Of a stretch of DNA of 64,000 nucleotides, positions 45,607-56,479 are shown piece after piece. Origin of the DNA: Hyphomicrobiales bacterium (lineage in GTDB: Bacteria; Pseudomonadota; Alphaproteobacteria; Rhizobiales; Ancalomicrobiaceae); contig JAJTBO010000009.1 in NCBI GenBank assembly GCA_021286855.1, positions 1 through 64,000 on the forward strand, in the 5' to 3' direction. Numbering within the stretch: the first letter of the stretch is position 1; every line of letters begins with the position of its first letter. The position numbers were made by a program, and so were the translations under genes. The notes beneath the pieces were generated by a model, which was not told the origin of the DNA, made no database searches, and saw nothing but the letters and a program-made list of their open reading frames with translations.

Positions 45607-46048
45607 TCGCCAGTCGGCCGGGCGGCCGCTCCGGGGATCTCCCCGGGGAGGAAAGTCCGGGCTCCACGGAAAGACGGTGCCGGTCAACGACCGGCGAGGG
45701 CGACCTCAGGGAAAGTGCCACAGAAAACAGACCGCTCCGCCGCGGACGTCGGAACTCTCCGATGTCCGGTCGAAAGACGGAGATCGCCTTCGGGCGGTTC
45801 CGGCGGAGCAAGGGTGAAAAGGTGGGGTAAGAGCCCACCGCGGACCCGGCGACGGGGACGGCATGGCAAACCCCACCGGGAGCAAGACCGAATAGGGGCG
45901 GCGCGGGCTCGCAAGAGTTCCAGTCTTTTCCGGACCAGTCGCCCGGGTTGGTTGCGCGAGGCGTCCGGCAACGGGCGTCCCAGACGAATGGCCGCCACGT
46001 GGGCGAAAGCCCGCCATACAGAACCCGGCTTACAGGCCGACTGGCTCA
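45607..46048 (+). ncRNA. rnpB: RNase P RNA (bacterial type A)
   Basis: The RNA component of RNase P, which trims 5' leaders of tRNAs. Conserved blocks are present in order: GAGGAAAGTCCGGGCTCC near 45646-45663, ACAGAA with CAGACCG, GGTGAAAAGGTGGGGTAAGA, GGCATGGCAAACCCCACC, GAGCAAGACCGAATAGGGG, and ACAGAACCCGGCTTACAGGC at the end. The closing P1 helix pairs GCCAGTCGGCC (45609-45619) with GGCCGACTGGC (46035-46045), which fixes the ends to within a few bases. It lies between the transglycosylase and rsmH on the same strand. Confidence 0.96.
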
Positions 46049-46477
46049 CTTCTCCCCGGCGCGCGGGCGCGGACGCCCGAGGACCATGGCCGCCCGGCGA
46101 GCGCGGCGAGACGCCGCGCTCCTGTCTGGAGAGGTCCCGTGAAGGTCGCCGGCGAAGGCGCCCAGGGCGTCGAGGCCGGATCTACAGGCCGTCGCGCCTC
46201 TTCTCGAGCGTTTCGCGAGGCGGCCCCGTGTCAACGAAACCTTCATCGTAAACGCGCGATTAACCCCGGCGGTGTTCGAATGGGCGGACCGACCGAAGCG
46301 GAGGCGCGAGGCGTCGCCGGTCGGGTCTCGCACGGGTTCATACGGGTCTCTTCAACGATGTCGCGCGCCGGTTCGGCCCTTCCCATCCCTTCGCCGAAGT
46401 CGTTCGGCGAGCGTCGCCGCGGCGCGGCGCGCGGGGGGCGAGGTTCGCGTGATGCGAGGAGGAGCGGAGGTCGGTTC
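46049..46477. other. Leader of the dcw cluster; no mraZ
   Basis: 429 bases between rnpB and rsmH contain no supportable gene. No MraZ-like protein is readable in any frame, and I see no run of the TGGGN repeats that MraZ binds. An AT-richer patch at 46230-46265, ending TTAACC (46260-46265), is the most likely promoter area for the dcw operon. Confidence 0.6.
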
Positions 46478-47497
46478 ATGAGCGAAGGTCGGACGGCGGA
46501 GACGGGACGGCCCCATCTGCCGGTGATGCTCGACGAGGTGCTGGCGCGGCTCGCGCCCGCCGCCGGCGAGGTTCACGTCGACGGCACCTTCGGCGCGGGC
46601 GGCTATACGCGCGCGATCCTCGATCGCGGCGCGGAGGCGATCGCGATCGACCGCGATCCGACGGCGATCGCGGCCGGGCAGGATCTGGTCGCCGCCTCGG
46701 GCGGACGGCTGCGTCTCGTCGAAGGCGTGTTCGGCGATCTCGACGCGCTGGTCGGCGGGCTCGGCGTGGCGGCGGTCGACGGCGTCGTCCTCGACATCGG
46801 CGTCTCCTCGATGCAGCTCGATCGGGCCGAGCGCGGCTTCTCCTTCCGGTTCGACGGACCGCTCGACATGCGCATGGCCTGCGCCGGACCGTCGGCGGCG
46901 GATCTCGTCAACGAGCTCGACCTCTCGACGCTGACGCGGATCTTCTGGGCCTATGGCGAAGAGAAGAAGGCGGGACCGGCGGCGCGGGCGATCGTCGAGG
47001 CGCGCAAGGCCGCGCCGTTCGAGACGACCAAGCAGCTCGTCAAGACGATCGAGACGGTGATCCGGGCGAAGCCGCACGAGATCCATCCGGCGACGCGGAT
47101 CTTCCAGGCGCTCAGAATCGCGGTCAACGACGAGCTCGGCGAGCTCGTCCGGGCGCTAGCCGCCGCCGAACGGATCCTGAAGCCGGGCGGACGGCTGGTC
47201 GTCGTCACCTTCCATTCTCTGGAGGACCGGATCGTCAAACGGTTCTTCGCCGACCGCTGCCGGGTGCAGGCGGGCGGCTCGCGCCATGCGCCGCGCGAAG
47301 AGGTCGCGCCGGCGACCTTCACCGCGCCGATGCGCGGCCACGACGAGGCGAGCGAGGCGGAGGTCGCGGCGAACCCCCGGGCGCGCTCGGCCAAGTTGCG
47401 CGCCGGCGTGCGCACCGAGGCGGCGGCGCGCGACGTCGACGCGGCGGCGCTCGGCCTGCCACGGGTGGAGCTTTCGGGCCGGAGGGCGGCGCGATGA
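46478..47497 (+). CDS. rsmH: 16S rRNA m4C1402 methyltransferase
   Basis: A 339-residue SAM-dependent methyltransferase (formerly MraW). [15 protein letters not shown] opens the domain, [14 protein letters not shown] is the SAM-binding motif I, and [15 protein letters not shown] and [16 protein letters not shown] are family signatures. It methylates N4 of C1402 in the ribosomal decoding centre. The start at 46478 has GGAGG 7 bases upstream; the longer frame runs through leader DNA. It is first in the cluster here and overlaps ftsL by four bases. Confidence 0.95.
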   Translation: MSEGRTAETGRPHLPVMLDEVLARLAPAAGEVHVDGTFGAGGYTRAILDRGAEAIAIDRDPTAIAAGQDLVAASGGRLRLVEGVFGDLDALVGGLGVAAVDGVVLDIGVSSMQLDRAERGFSFRFDGPLDMRMACAGPSAADLVNELDLSTLTRIFWAYGEEKKAGPAARAIVEARKAAPFETTKQLVKTIETVIRAKPHEIHPATRIFQALRIAVNDELGELVRALAAAERILKPGGRLVVVTFHSLEDRIVKRFFADRCRVQAGGSRHAPREEVAPATFTAPMRGHDEASEAEVAANPRARSAKLRAGVRTEAAARDVDAAALGLPRVELSGRRAAR

Positions 47498-48081
47498 TGC
47501 GGATGATCAACTTCCTGCTGATCGCTCTGATGTTGATCGGCGCTGGCGTCGTCTACGACTTCAAGTACGAAGCGGAGAAGGCGACGGCGCGGGTGGCCAA
47601 GATCAATCGCAAGATCGAGGCCGAGCGCGACGCCATCGCCACGCTGAAGGCGGAATGGAGCCTGCTCAACCAGCCCCGCCGTCTGCAGGAGCTGACCGAG
47701 AAGCACCACGCCTATCTCGAGCTCGATCCGCTCGATCCGACCCAGATCGGCTCGATCGACGACATTCCGTTCAAACCGGCGGTTCCGCAGGCCGCGCCCG
47801 GCGCGCCGACCGTGCGGCCGAACGGCGCGGCGCCCGTCGGCGCGCAACAGGCCGCCCTGCCGCCGAAGTCGGCGACCAAGGGGTCGATCAAGCTGGCGCA
47901 GCCGGAACGGGCGGTCGAACACACCGGTTCGATCGGCAAGTTCCTCGATCGGCTGCCGTCGAGCGGGGCGACGCCGAAGACGACCGGCTCGATCCCGAAG
48001 AGCGGCGGCGCGCCGATGGTGCTGGCGCCGTTGCCGACGCCCCTCCCGAAATCCTCCGAGCCGTCCAGGGTGAACCGGTGA
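47494..48081 (+). CDS. ftsL: Cell division protein FtsL
   Basis: A 195-residue protein with a short cytoplasmic N-terminus, a membrane helix (residues about 5-21) and a coiled coil (about 25-62, [22 protein letters not shown]), then the FtsL-type stretch [14 protein letters not shown]. The C-terminal 110 residues are Pro/Ala-rich and longer than in enteric FtsL, as is usual in alphaproteobacteria. It forms the FtsQLB divisome complex. Identification relies on position as well as fold. Confidence 0.9.
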   Translation: MMRMINFLLIALMLIGAGVVYDFKYEAEKATARVAKINRKIEAERDAIATLKAEWSLLNQPRRLQELTEKHHAYLELDPLDPTQIGSIDDIPFKPAVPQAAPGAPTVRPNGAAPVGAQQAALPPKSATKGSIKLAQPERAVEHTGSIGKFLDRLPSSGATPKTTGSIPKSGGAPMVLAPLPTPLPKSSEPSRVNR

Positions 48082-49835
48082 GCGACGAACCGAACCTTTC
48101 CTCGCCCGAACTCGACGCGCCGACGGCCCCGCCGGAGCCGGCCGTCGCCGTCGAGACGGACAGCGCCGAGACGCGCACGGCGCGGCAACAGGGGGCGTCG
48201 CGCAAGCGCCTGCTGCTGGTCGGTCTCGGCTTTGCGGTGGTCTATGCGGCGGTGGCGATGCGGCTGTTCTCGCTCGGCTCGGCGAGCGACGAGCACACCG
48301 AGGCGCTGGCGAGCGGTCAGACCCAGGTGTCGACGGCGCGGCCCGATCTCCTCGACCGCAACGGCGAGGTGCTCGCCACCGACGTCAAATCGTCGTCGCT
48401 CTATGCGGAGCCGCGGCGCATCCTCGACGTCGAGGAGGCGATGGACGCGCTCGGCTCGGTCATCCCGGAGCTGCGGGGCGACGAGGGGATCCGCAAGAAG
48501 CTGTCGAGCAAGGCCGGTTTCGTCTGGCTCCGGCGCGAGATCACGCCGGAACAGAAGCGCAAGATCTTCCGTCTCGGTCTGCCCGGCGTCGGCTTCATGG
48601 AGGAGAGCCGCCGCTTCTATCCGGGCGGACCGCTCGCCGGCCACGTGCTCGGCACCGTCGACGTCGACAACCACGGCATCCTCGGCATGGAGCGGGCGAT
48701 CGACCGCGACATGGGGCTCGACGCGCTGCACGCGGCCGGATTCGGCGGCGAGCGCGAGATGAAGCCGAAGCGTCTGTCGCTCGACATCCGCGTCCAGCAC
48801 GTGGTGCGCGACGAGATGGCGGAGGCGGTGCAGAAGTTCCACGCGGTGGCCGGCGTCGGCATCGTGCTCGACGCGCACACGCTCGAGGTCCTGGCGATGG
48901 TGTCGTTGCCGGACTTCGATCCGAACGACCGCAATCAGGCCTTCCTCAAGGAGCACATCAACCGCGCCACGCTCGGCGTCTACGAGATGGGCTCGGTGTT
49001 CAAGACGTTCAATTCGGCGTTCACGCTCGATTCGGGCAAGGTGACGTTGAACGACGTCTACGACACCTCGCCGCTGTCGTTCGGATCGCAGAGGATCACC
49101 GACTTCCACGCCAAGGGGCGGCCGCTGACGGTGCCGGAGATCTTCATCTATTCGTCGAACGTCGGTTCGGCGCGGATGGCGTTGAAGGTGGGAACCGAGG
49201 CGCAGCGCGCCTTCTTCGAAAAGCTGGGCTTCCACAGCAAGCTCGACACCGAGCTTCCCGATCTCGGCTCGCCGTTGTATCCCAAGCGCAATTCGGACGT
49301 CTCGACGGCGACCATGTCGTTCGGTCACGGCATCTCGGTGACGCCGATGCACACGGCGGTGGCGGGCGCGGCGGTGATCAACGGCGGGCTCTACGTCGAG
49401 CCGACGTTCTATCCGCGCAACCGCGAGGCGGCGGAAGCCGAGGCGCACCGCGTCCTGAAGCCCGAGACGAGCGACAAGATGCGGTATCTGTTCCGCCTGA
49501 ACGCGACGCCGGGCACCGGCGGATCGGGCTCGAAGGCGGACGTGCCGGGCTATCGGGTCGGCGGCAAGACCGGCACGGCGGAGAAGATCGAGCACGGAAA
49601 ATACGTCGGCAACAAGCGGTTCAATTCCTTCCTCGCCGCTTTTCCGATGGACGATCCGCGCTACGTCGTGCTCACCGTGCTCGACGAGCCGAAGGCCGAG
49701 CTCACCGGCGAGGGACCGGCCACCGCCGGCCTCAACGCCGGCGCGGCGGCCGGGGCGATCATTCGACGCATCGCGCCCCTGCTCGGCGTGATGCCCAAGT
49801 ACGACCTCCCGAAGGGGACGGTCGCATCCAACTGA
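48078..49835 (+). CDS. ftsI: Peptidoglycan transpeptidase FtsI (PBP3)
   Basis: A 585-residue class B penicillin-binding protein. It has a cytoplasmic tail of about 43 residues, a membrane helix (44-64), a pedestal domain, and a transpeptidase domain with Ser306-X-X-Lys309 (GSVFKTF), Ser359-X-Asn361 (YSSNVG) and Lys497-Thr-Gly (GGKTGTAEK). It cross-links septal peptidoglycan as the partner of FtsW. It starts at GTG overlapping the ftsL stop (GTGA), with AGGGTG upstream. Confidence 0.95.
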   Translation: MSDEPNLSSPELDAPTAPPEPAVAVETDSAETRTARQQGASRKRLLLVGLGFAVVYAAVAMRLFSLGSASDEHTEALASGQTQVSTARPDLLDRNGEVLATDVKSSSLYAEPRRILDVEEAMDALGSVIPELRGDEGIRKKLSSKAGFVWLRREITPEQKRKIFRLGLPGVGFMEESRRFYPGGPLAGHVLGTVDVDNHGILGMERAIDRDMGLDALHAAGFGGEREMKPKRLSLDIRVQHVVRDEMAEAVQKFHAVAGVGIVLDAHTLEVLAMVSLPDFDPNDRNQAFLKEHINRATLGVYEMGSVFKTFNSAFTLDSGKVTLNDVYDTSPLSFGSQRITDFHAKGRPLTVPEIFIYSSNVGSARMALKVGTEAQRAFFEKLGFHSKLDTELPDLGSPLYPKRNSDVSTATMSFGHGISVTPMHTAVAGAAVINGGLYVEPTFYPRNREAAEAEAHRVLKPETSDKMRYLFRLNATPGTGGSGSKADVPGYRVGGKTGTAEKIEHGKYVGNKRFNSFLAAFPMDDPRYVVLTVLDEPKAELTGEGPATAGLNAGAAAGAIIRRIAPLLGVMPKYDLPKGTVASN

Positions 49836-49874
49836 GCCGCTCGAGAGCGGCGTGGCGGCGAGGCGGCGGCGGAG

Positions 49875-51326
49875 ATGCGGCTCGGCGAACTCATCGACGG
49901 CGTGTGCGAAGCGACGCCGTCCGGCGATCCGGAGATCGTCGGGATCACGGCGGACAGCCGCAAGGTGGAGCCCGGCTTCCTGTTCGCGGCGCTTTCCGGC
50001 GCGAAGGCCGACGGCGCGCGTTTCGCGGCGCAGGCGGTCGAACGCGGCGCGGTCGCGGTGTTGGCGGCCGAAGGGGCCGATCTCGGCGGGCTCGCCGCGC
50101 CGGCGCTGCGCGCGGCGGAGCCGAGGCGGGCGTTGGCGCTCCTCGCCGCGCGGTTCTTCGGGGCGCAGCCGGCGACGATCGTCGCGGTGACCGGCACCTC
50201 CGGCAAGACCTCGGTCGCCGCCTTCACTCGGCAGATCTGGGCGCGGCTCGGCCATGCCGCGGCCTCGATCGGCACGATCGGCATCGTCGAGCCGAAGGGC
50301 GCGACCTACGGCTCGCTGACCACGCCCGATCCGGTCGATCTCGCCCGCGATCTCGCCCGTCTGGCGGCGGACGGCGTGACCCATGTGGCGCTCGAGGCGT
50401 CCTCGCACGGGCTCGACCAGCACCGGCTCGACGGCGTCCGCGTCGCGGCCGGGGCCTTCACCAACCTGTCGCGCGACCATCTCGACTATCATCCGAGCGT
50501 CGCGGCCTATTTCGACGCCAAGATGCATCTCTTCGACCGCCTGCTGCCGAAGGGCGCGCCGGCGGTGATCGACGTCGACACGCTCGACGGCGAACGCGCC
50601 GCGGCGCGGGCGGCGGAGGTCGGCGCAGCCGTCTTCACGGTGGGGCGCAAGGGGACGGTGCTGCGGCTCGTCTCGGTCGAGGCGGAGGCGGGTCTGCAGC
50701 ATCTGACGATCGAGGCGGCGGGCGCGACCCACCGGGTGGCGCTGCCGCTCGTCGGCACCTTCCAGGTGTCGAATGCGCTGGTCGCGGCGGGGCTGGCGAT
50801 CGTCACCGGCGCGACGGCGGCCGAAGCGCTCGCGGCGCTGGAAGGGCTGGTCGGGGCGCCCGGCCGGCTCGACCGGGTCGGCGCGACGCCCGCCGGCGCG
50901 CCGGTCTTCGTCGACTATGCGCACAAGCCGGACGCGCTCGAAAAGGCGCTGGAGGCGGTTCGGCCCTATACGAAGGGCCGGCTCGTCGTGGTGTTCGGCT
51001 GCGGCGGCGACCGGGATCCCGGCAAACGGCCGATCATGGGCGAGATCGCGACGCGTCTCGCCGACGTGGCGATCGTCACCGACGACAATCCGCGATCAGA
51101 GGATCCGGCCGAAATTCGCCGTCAGATCCTCGCCGCCGCGCCGGGCGCGATCGAGATCGGCGACCGCGGCAAGGCGATCGCCGAGGCGGTGGCGATGCTT
51201 CGTGCGGGCGATCTTCTGGTGGTCGCGGGCAAAGGCCACGAAACCGGCCAGATCGTCGGCAAGACGGTGCTGCCGTTCTCCGATCACGAATCGGTCCGTT
51301 CCGCCCTGGAGGCCCTTTCCGCATGA
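49875..51326 (+). CDS. murE: UDP-MurNAc-tripeptide ligase MurE
   Basis: A 483-residue Mur ligase adding the third stem-peptide residue. The P-loop is TGTSGKTS (Lys111), and the central domain shows [10 protein letters not shown] and [12 protein letters not shown]. The C-terminal DDNPRSEDP carries the DNPR motif that selects meso-diaminopimelate, so the wall is of the mDAP type. It overlaps murF by four bases. Confidence 0.95.
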   Translation: MRLGELIDGVCEATPSGDPEIVGITADSRKVEPGFLFAALSGAKADGARFAAQAVERGAVAVLAAEGADLGGLAAPALRAAEPRRALALLAARFFGAQPATIVAVTGTSGKTSVAAFTRQIWARLGHAAASIGTIGIVEPKGATYGSLTTPDPVDLARDLARLAADGVTHVALEASSHGLDQHRLDGVRVAAGAFTNLSRDHLDYHPSVAAYFDAKMHLFDRLLPKGAPAVIDVDTLDGERAAARAAEVGAAVFTVGRKGTVLRLVSVEAEAGLQHLTIEAAGATHRVALPLVGTFQVSNALVAAGLAIVTGATAAEALAALEGLVGAPGRLDRVGATPAGAPVFVDYAHKPDALEKALEAVRPYTKGRLVVVFGCGGDRDPGKRPIMGEIATRLADVAIVTDDNPRSEDPAEIRRQILAAAPGAIEIGDRGKAIAEAVAMLRAGDLLVVAGKGHETGQIVGKTVLPFSDHESVRSALEALSA

Positions 51327-52750
51327 CCCAGACGCTGTGGACCCTCGCCGATTTCGCCGCCGGCTGCGGCGGCCGCGTCGTCGGCCGTCCGGTCGAGCGC
51401 ATCGAGGGGATCTCGATCGACAGCCGTACGATCGGGGCGGGCGACGCCTTCTTCGCGATCAAGGGCGAGGCGCGCGACGGCCACGACTTCGTCGAGGCGG
51501 CGTTGAAGTACGACGCCGCGGTCTGCGTCGTCGCCGAGGATCGGCTCGCCGATCTGCCGGCGAACGGCCGCTACGTCGCGGTCGACGACGTGCTCGCCGC
51601 GCTGGAGCGGCTCGGCCGGGCGGCGCGGGCGCGCTCCAAGGCGAAGATCGTCGCGGTGACCGGGTCGGTCGGCAAGACCTCGACCAAGGAGGCGCTGCGC
51701 CACGTGCTTTCCGACCAGGGCAAGACCCACGCCTCGGTCGCCTCCTACAACAACCATTGGGGCGTGCCGCTGACGCTCGCCCGGATGCCGGCCGACTGCC
51801 GCTGGGCGATCTTCGAGATCGGCATGAACCATCCCGGCGAGATCACGCCGCTCACCGCCATGGTGCGGCCGCACGTGGCGGTGGTGACGACGGTGGCGCC
51901 GGTGCATCTCGCCCAGTTCCGCGACATCGAGGAGATCGCCGAGGCCAAGGCGGAGATCTTCTCCGGGCTCGAGCCGAACGGCGCGGCGGTGATCGACGGC
52001 GACGTCGCCCAGATCGACATCCTGACGCGCGGAGCGGCGGCGGCGGGCGCGCGGATCGTGCGCTTCGGCGAGGGCGCGGCCTGCGAGGCGCGGCTTCTCG
52101 TCGTGTCGCTGCAGGCCGACAATTCGACCGCGGTCGCCTCGATCCTGGGATCGGAGATCACCTACAAGATCGGCGCGCCGGGGCGGCACGTCGTCAAGAA
52201 TTCGCTGGCGGTGCTCGCCGTCGTCGCGCTGGTCGGGGCGGATCTCGCCCGGGCCGGTCTGGCGCTCGCCGCGATGACGCCGCCGAAGGGGCGGGGCGAG
52301 CGTCACACGCTGCACCTCGGCCACGGCGAAGCGCTGCTGATCGACGAGAGCTACAACGCCAATCCGGCCTCGATGCGAGCGGCGATCGACCTGCTCGGCC
52401 AGACCCCGGTGGGGCTCAAGGGCCGGCGGATCGCGGTGCTCGGCGACATGCTGGAGCTGGGCCCTCAGGGCGAGCGGCTGCACGTCGACCTCGCCGGCAG
52501 CCTGAAGGCGGCGCGGATCGACCGCGTCTACTGCGCCGGGCCGTTGATGCATGCGTTGTGGCATGCGTTGCCGCCGGAGATGCAGGGCGCGCAGGCGACC
52601 GCCTCCAAGGACATCGAGGCGCCGCTGTTGGCGGCGCTGCAACCCGGCGACGCCGTGATGATCAAGGGATCGAACGGCAGCCGCATGGGGCCGATCGTCG
52701 AGACGCTCAAGACCCGCTTCGCCTCCACCCGCGCCCTCGAAGAGCTCTGA
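51323..52750 (+). CDS. murF: UDP-MurNAc-pentapeptide ligase MurF
   Basis: A 475-residue Mur ligase that adds D-Ala-D-Ala. The P-loop is [10 protein letters not shown] (Lys118); central motifs are [11 protein letters not shown] and [11 protein letters not shown], and the C-terminal domain has LGDMLELG. It is coupled to murE by ATGA. The Ddl enzyme supplying its dipeptide is encoded 7.5 kb downstream in the same cluster. Confidence 0.95.
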   Translation: MTQTLWTLADFAAGCGGRVVGRPVERIEGISIDSRTIGAGDAFFAIKGEARDGHDFVEAALKYDAAVCVVAEDRLADLPANGRYVAVDDVLAALERLGRAARARSKAKIVAVTGSVGKTSTKEALRHVLSDQGKTHASVASYNNHWGVPLTLARMPADCRWAIFEIGMNHPGEITPLTAMVRPHVAVVTTVAPVHLAQFRDIEEIAEAKAEIFSGLEPNGAAVIDGDVAQIDILTRGAAAAGARIVRFGEGAACEARLLVVSLQADNSTAVASILGSEITYKIGAPGRHVVKNSLAVLAVVALVGADLARAGLALAAMTPPKGRGERHTLHLGHGEALLIDESYNANPASMRAAIDLLGQTPVGLKGRRIAVLGDMLELGPQGERLHVDLAGSLKAARIDRVYCAGPLMHALWHALPPEMQGAQATASKDIEAPLLAALQPGDAVMIKGSNGSRMGPIVETLKTRFASTRALEEL

Positions 52751-52765
52751 CAAGGAAGACACGAG

Positions 52766-53851
52766 ATGCTCTACGTCCTCGGAGAACTCTCCGACCGGTT
52801 CATCCTCTTCAACCTGTTCCGGTATCAGAGCTTCCGGACCGGCGGCGCGATCCTGACGGCGCTGCTGTTCGTCTTCTTCTTCGGGCCGTCGATCATCGCC
52901 ATCCTCAAGGTGAAGCAGGGCAAGGGCCAGCCGATCCGCGAGGACGGGCCGGCCTCGCATCTCCTGACCAAGAAGGGCACGCCCACCATGGGCGGGCTGA
53001 TGATCCTCTCCGGCCTGTTGGTCTCGACGCTCTTGTGGGCCAATCTCTCCAACGTCTACGTGCTCGCCGTGATGGGCGTGACGCTCGGTTTCGGCGCGAT
53101 CGGCTTCTGGGACGACTATCTCAAGGTCACCAAGCAGAGCCACATGGGCTTTTCCGGCAAGCAGCGGCTGGCGCTCGAATTCGTCATCGCCGGGATCGCG
53201 GTGATCTTGATGGTGTGGTGGAGCCGGTCGGCCCACGCGACCGCGATCTCCTTCCCGTTCTTCAAGGATCTGTTCCTCGACCTCGGCTGGTTCTTCGTCG
53301 TGTTCGGCGCGACGGTGGTGGTGGCGGCGGGCAATTCGGTGAACCTCACCGACGGCCTCGACGGGCTCGCCATCGTGCCGGTGATGATCGCGGCGTCGAC
53401 CTTCGCGGCGATCGCCTATCTCTCCGGCCGCGTCGACTATTCGGCCTATCTCGGCATCAACCACATCGCCGGCGCGGGCGAGTTGTCGGTGGTGCTGGGC
53501 GCGGTGGTCGGGGCCGGGCTCGGCTTCCTGTGGTTCAACGCGCCGCCGGCGGCGATCTTCATGGGCGACACCGGGTCGCTGGCGCTCGGCGGCCTGCTCG
53601 GGTCGGTCGCGGTCGCCACCAAGCACGAGATCGTGCTGGCCATCGTCGGCGGCCTGTTCGTGCTCGAGGCGATGTCGGTGATCATCCAGGTGGCGAGCTT
53701 CAAGATGACCGGCAAGCGGGTCTTCAAGATGGCGCCGATCCACCATCACTTCGAACAGCTCGGCTGGAAGGAGCCGCAGGTGGTGATCCGCTTCTGGATC
53801 ATCTCGGTGGTGCTGGCGCTGATCGGCCTGTCGACGCTGAAGCTGAGGTGA
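52766..53851 (+). CDS. mraY: Phospho-MurNAc-pentapeptide translocase MraY
   Basis: A 361-residue inner-membrane enzyme with ten predicted membrane segments. The family signatures are [18 protein letters not shown] with the Asp pair, [10 protein letters not shown] and [11 protein letters not shown], ending in the HHHFE loop. It forms lipid I from UDP-MurNAc-pentapeptide and undecaprenyl phosphate. The length is exactly typical. It follows murF by 15 bases. Confidence 0.96.
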   Translation: MLYVLGELSDRFILFNLFRYQSFRTGGAILTALLFVFFFGPSIIAILKVKQGKGQPIREDGPASHLLTKKGTPTMGGLMILSGLLVSTLLWANLSNVYVLAVMGVTLGFGAIGFWDDYLKVTKQSHMGFSGKQRLALEFVIAGIAVILMVWWSRSAHATAISFPFFKDLFLDLGWFFVVFGATVVVAAGNSVNLTDGLDGLAIVPVMIAASTFAAIAYLSGRVDYSAYLGINHIAGAGELSVVLGAVVGAGLGFLWFNAPPAAIFMGDTGSLALGGLLGSVAVATKHEIVLAIVGGLFVLEAMSVIIQVASFKMTGKRVFKMAPIHHHFEQLGWKEPQVVIRFWIISVVLALIGLSTLKLR

Positions 53852-53856
53852 GCGGA

Positions 53857-55263
53857 ATGATCGCGGTCGAATCCTTTCGCGGGCGCAACGTCGCGCTGTT
53901 CGGTCTCGGCGGATCCGGTCTCGCCACGGCGCGGGCGCTCGTCGCCGGCGGCGCCTCGGTCGTCGCCTGGGACGACGCGGAGGCGAGCCGCGAAGCGGCG
54001 AAGGCGATCGAAGGCGTCCAAGTGGCCTCGCTCGCGGAGATCGACTGGAAGGCGGTCGCGGTGCTGGTGCTGGCGCCGGGCGTGCCGCTGACGCATCCGG
54101 AACCGCATTGGACAGTGAAGGCGGCGCAGGCCGCGCACGTGCCGATCCTCGGCGACGTCGAACTCTTCGCGCGCGAACGGCGCGAGCGGGGGCGCGGTGC
54201 GCCGTTCGTGGCGGTGACCGGGACCAACGGCAAGTCGACCACCACGGCGTTGATCGATCATCTGATCCGCTCGGCCGGGGGCGACGCCCAGATGGGCGGC
54301 AACATCGGCCGCGCGGCGCTGTCGCTCGACGACTTTGCGCCGGGAAAGACCTATGTGGTCGAGTGTTCGTCCTTCCAGATCGATCTCGCGCCGAGCATCG
54401 ATCCGACCGTCGGCATTCTGACCAATCTGTCGCCCGATCACCTCGATCGGCACGGCACGATGGAGGCCTATGCGGCGATCAAGGAGCGGATGGTCGAGGC
54501 GGCGCGGACCGCGGTCGTCGGCGTCGACGACGCGCTGAGCGAGAAGGTCGCGGATCTGATCGCCTCGGAAGGCCACGAAGTGGTGCGCATCTCGGCGTCG
54601 CGGCGGCTTGCCGACGGCGTCTTCGCGGACGGGTCGCGGATCGTCGCGGCGGCGGGCGGGGTAGAGACCGTCGTCGCCGATCTCGCCGGGGTCGGGTCGC
54701 TGCGCGGCCGGCACAATGCGCAGAACGCCTGCGCGGCGGTCGCCGCCTGTCGGGCGCTGGGACTTTCGGAGGCGGCGATCGCGGCGGGGCTCGCGACCTT
54801 CCCCGGTCTCGCCCACCGGATGGAGACGGTCGGGCGGCGGGGGCGCGTGCTCTTCGTCAACGACAGCAAGGCGACCAACGCCGATTCCACCGCCCAGGCG
54901 CTGGCCAGTTTCGACCGGATCCACTGGATCGTCGGCGGCAAGCCGAAGGCGGGCGGCATCGCCTCGCTCGACGGCTTCTTCCCGAAGATCGCCAAGGCCT
55001 ATTTGATCGGCGTCTCGTCCGACGACTTCGCCGCGACGCTGGAGGGACATGTTCCCTTCGAGCGCGCCGGCACGATCGAGCGGGCGTTGGAGCTGGCGGC
55101 GGCGGAAGCGGCGGCGGACGGGGCGGACGAGCCGGTGGTGCTGCTCTCGCCGGCCTCGGCCTCCTACGACCAGTTCAAGAACTTCGAGGTCCGCGGCGAT
55201 CATTTCCGAAAGCTCGTGCGCGCTCTCGACGGCGTCGCGATCCCAGGAGGGGATGGGGCATGA
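53857..55263 (+). CDS. murD: UDP-MurNAc-L-Ala:D-Glu ligase MurD
   Basis: A 468-residue Mur ligase with an N-terminal Rossmann domain ([11 protein letters not shown]), the P-loop [10 protein letters not shown] (Lys126), ECSSFQID and [11 protein letters not shown]. It adds D-glutamate. GAGGTG precedes the ATG at 53857. A GTG at 53848 in the same frame would overlap the mraY stop and is an alternative that adds three residues. Confidence 0.94.
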   Translation: MIAVESFRGRNVALFGLGGSGLATARALVAGGASVVAWDDAEASREAAKAIEGVQVASLAEIDWKAVAVLVLAPGVPLTHPEPHWTVKAAQAAHVPILGDVELFARERRERGRGAPFVAVTGTNGKSTTTALIDHLIRSAGGDAQMGGNIGRAALSLDDFAPGKTYVVECSSFQIDLAPSIDPTVGILTNLSPDHLDRHGTMEAYAAIKERMVEAARTAVVGVDDALSEKVADLIASEGHEVVRISASRRLADGVFADGSRIVAAAGGVETVVADLAGVGSLRGRHNAQNACAAVAACRALGLSEAAIAAGLATFPGLAHRMETVGRRGRVLFVNDSKATNADSTAQALASFDRIHWIVGGKPKAGGIASLDGFFPKIAKAYLIGVSSDDFAATLEGHVPFERAGTIERALELAAAEAAADGADEPVVLLSPASASYDQFKNFEVRGDHFRKLVRALDGVAIPGGDGA

Positions 55264-56450
55264 ACCGGACCGATCGCTCGATCTTCGCTCAGTGGTGGTG
55301 GACCGTCGACCGCACGTTGATCGTGGCGGCGATGGCGCTGCTCGTCGGAGGGCTGGTGCTCTCCTTCGCCGCCTCGCCGGCGGTGGCGGAGCGGATCGGC
55401 GTTTCGGACACGTTCTATTTCGTCAAGCGCCACGCGGTGTTCTTCGTGCTGGCGCTTCCGGTGCTGTTCGGCGTGTCGCTGATGTCGCCGCGCGACGTGC
55501 GGCGGATGTCGCTGCTGATCTTCGCCGGATCGCTGGTGCTTCTGGCGGCCGTGCTGCTGTTCGGCCAGGAGGTGAAGGGCGCGCGGCGTTGGATCAACGT
55601 CCTCGGCTTCTCGGTGCAGCCTTCGGAATTCGTCAAGCCGGCCTTCATCGTGATCACGGCTTGGCTCTTCGCCTCGCGCGAGCGGCGGCCGGAGATGCCG
55701 GCGACGGTGGTCGCCTTTGGCCTGTTCGGCCTCGTCGACGGGCTCCTGATCGCGCAGCCGGACATCGGCCAGACGCTGCTCACCTCGGCCGCCTGGGGCG
55801 CGGTGTTCTTCGTCGCGGGCATGTCGGTGTGGTGGATCGTCGGCTTCGGCGGGCTCGGCGTCGCCGGCGTGTGGGCCGCCTACACCTTCGTGCCGCACGT
55901 CCATGCGCGCATCAACCGCTTCCTCGACAAGCAGGGCGGGGGGCCGCGCAAGGTGATGACCGCCGACGGCTATCAGGCGCAGCAGGCGCACGACAGTTTC
56001 CTCAACGGCGGCTGGTTCGGCCGTGGCCCGGGCGAAGGCACAGTCAAGCGGCTCCTGCCCGACGCGCACACCGACTACGTCTTCGCGGTGGTCGGCGAGG
56101 AATTCGGCCTGATCGCCTGCGGCGTCCTCGCCGGGATCTTCGCCTGGATCGTCTTCCGCGGCCTCTCCCACGCGGCGCGGGAGGAGGATTCCTTCATCCG
56201 CTACGCGGTGGTCGGGCTGGTGGTGTTGATCGGCGTGCAGTCGGGCATCAACATGGCGGTCAATCTGCAGCTGATGCCGGCCAAGGGCATGACGCTGCCG
56301 TTCATCTCCTACGGCGGCTCGTCGCTACTGGCGGTCGCCTTCGAGATGGGGGCGTTGATGGCGCTGACCCGTCGTCGACCGCAGACGACGCGTTTCGCGC
56401 CGCCGATCCAGATCGAGCGTCACGAAGACGCGCCCGGTCACGCCGTCTGA
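55260..56450 (+). CDS. ftsW: Septal peptidoglycan polymerase FtsW
   Basis: A 396-residue SEDS-family membrane protein with about ten membrane segments. The motifs are [32 protein letters not shown] and the catalytic Asp in [11 protein letters not shown], with ISYGGSS near the end. It polymerises septal glycan strands with FtsI. It overlaps murD by four bases. Confidence 0.95.
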   Translation: MNRTDRSIFAQWWWTVDRTLIVAAMALLVGGLVLSFAASPAVAERIGVSDTFYFVKRHAVFFVLALPVLFGVSLMSPRDVRRMSLLIFAGSLVLLAAVLLFGQEVKGARRWINVLGFSVQPSEFVKPAFIVITAWLFASRERRPEMPATVVAFGLFGLVDGLLIAQPDIGQTLLTSAAWGAVFFVAGMSVWWIVGFGGLGVAGVWAAYTFVPHVHARINRFLDKQGGGPRKVMTADGYQAQQAHDSFLNGGWFGRGPGEGTVKRLLPDAHTDYVFAVVGEEFGLIACGVLAGIFAWIVFRGLSHAAREEDSFIRYAVVGLVVLIGVQSGINMAVNLQLMPAKGMTLPFISYGGSSLLAVAFEMGALMALTRRRPQTTRFAPPIQIERHEDAPGHAV

Positions 56451-56479
56451 TCCGTCGCGTCCGAGGGGGCCGAACACAC

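Noticed and set aside
46235-46265. CtrA-type site upstream of rsmH
   Set aside because: TTAACC is present but the partner half-site has the wrong spacing (GTAA-N8-TTAA), so the match is too weak to call.
50773-55263. 1496-codon plus-strand frame through murE-murF-mraY-murD
   Set aside because: Only the murD part is coding; the rest is an Arg/Gly/Ala-rich reading of three genes with clear motifs in other frames.
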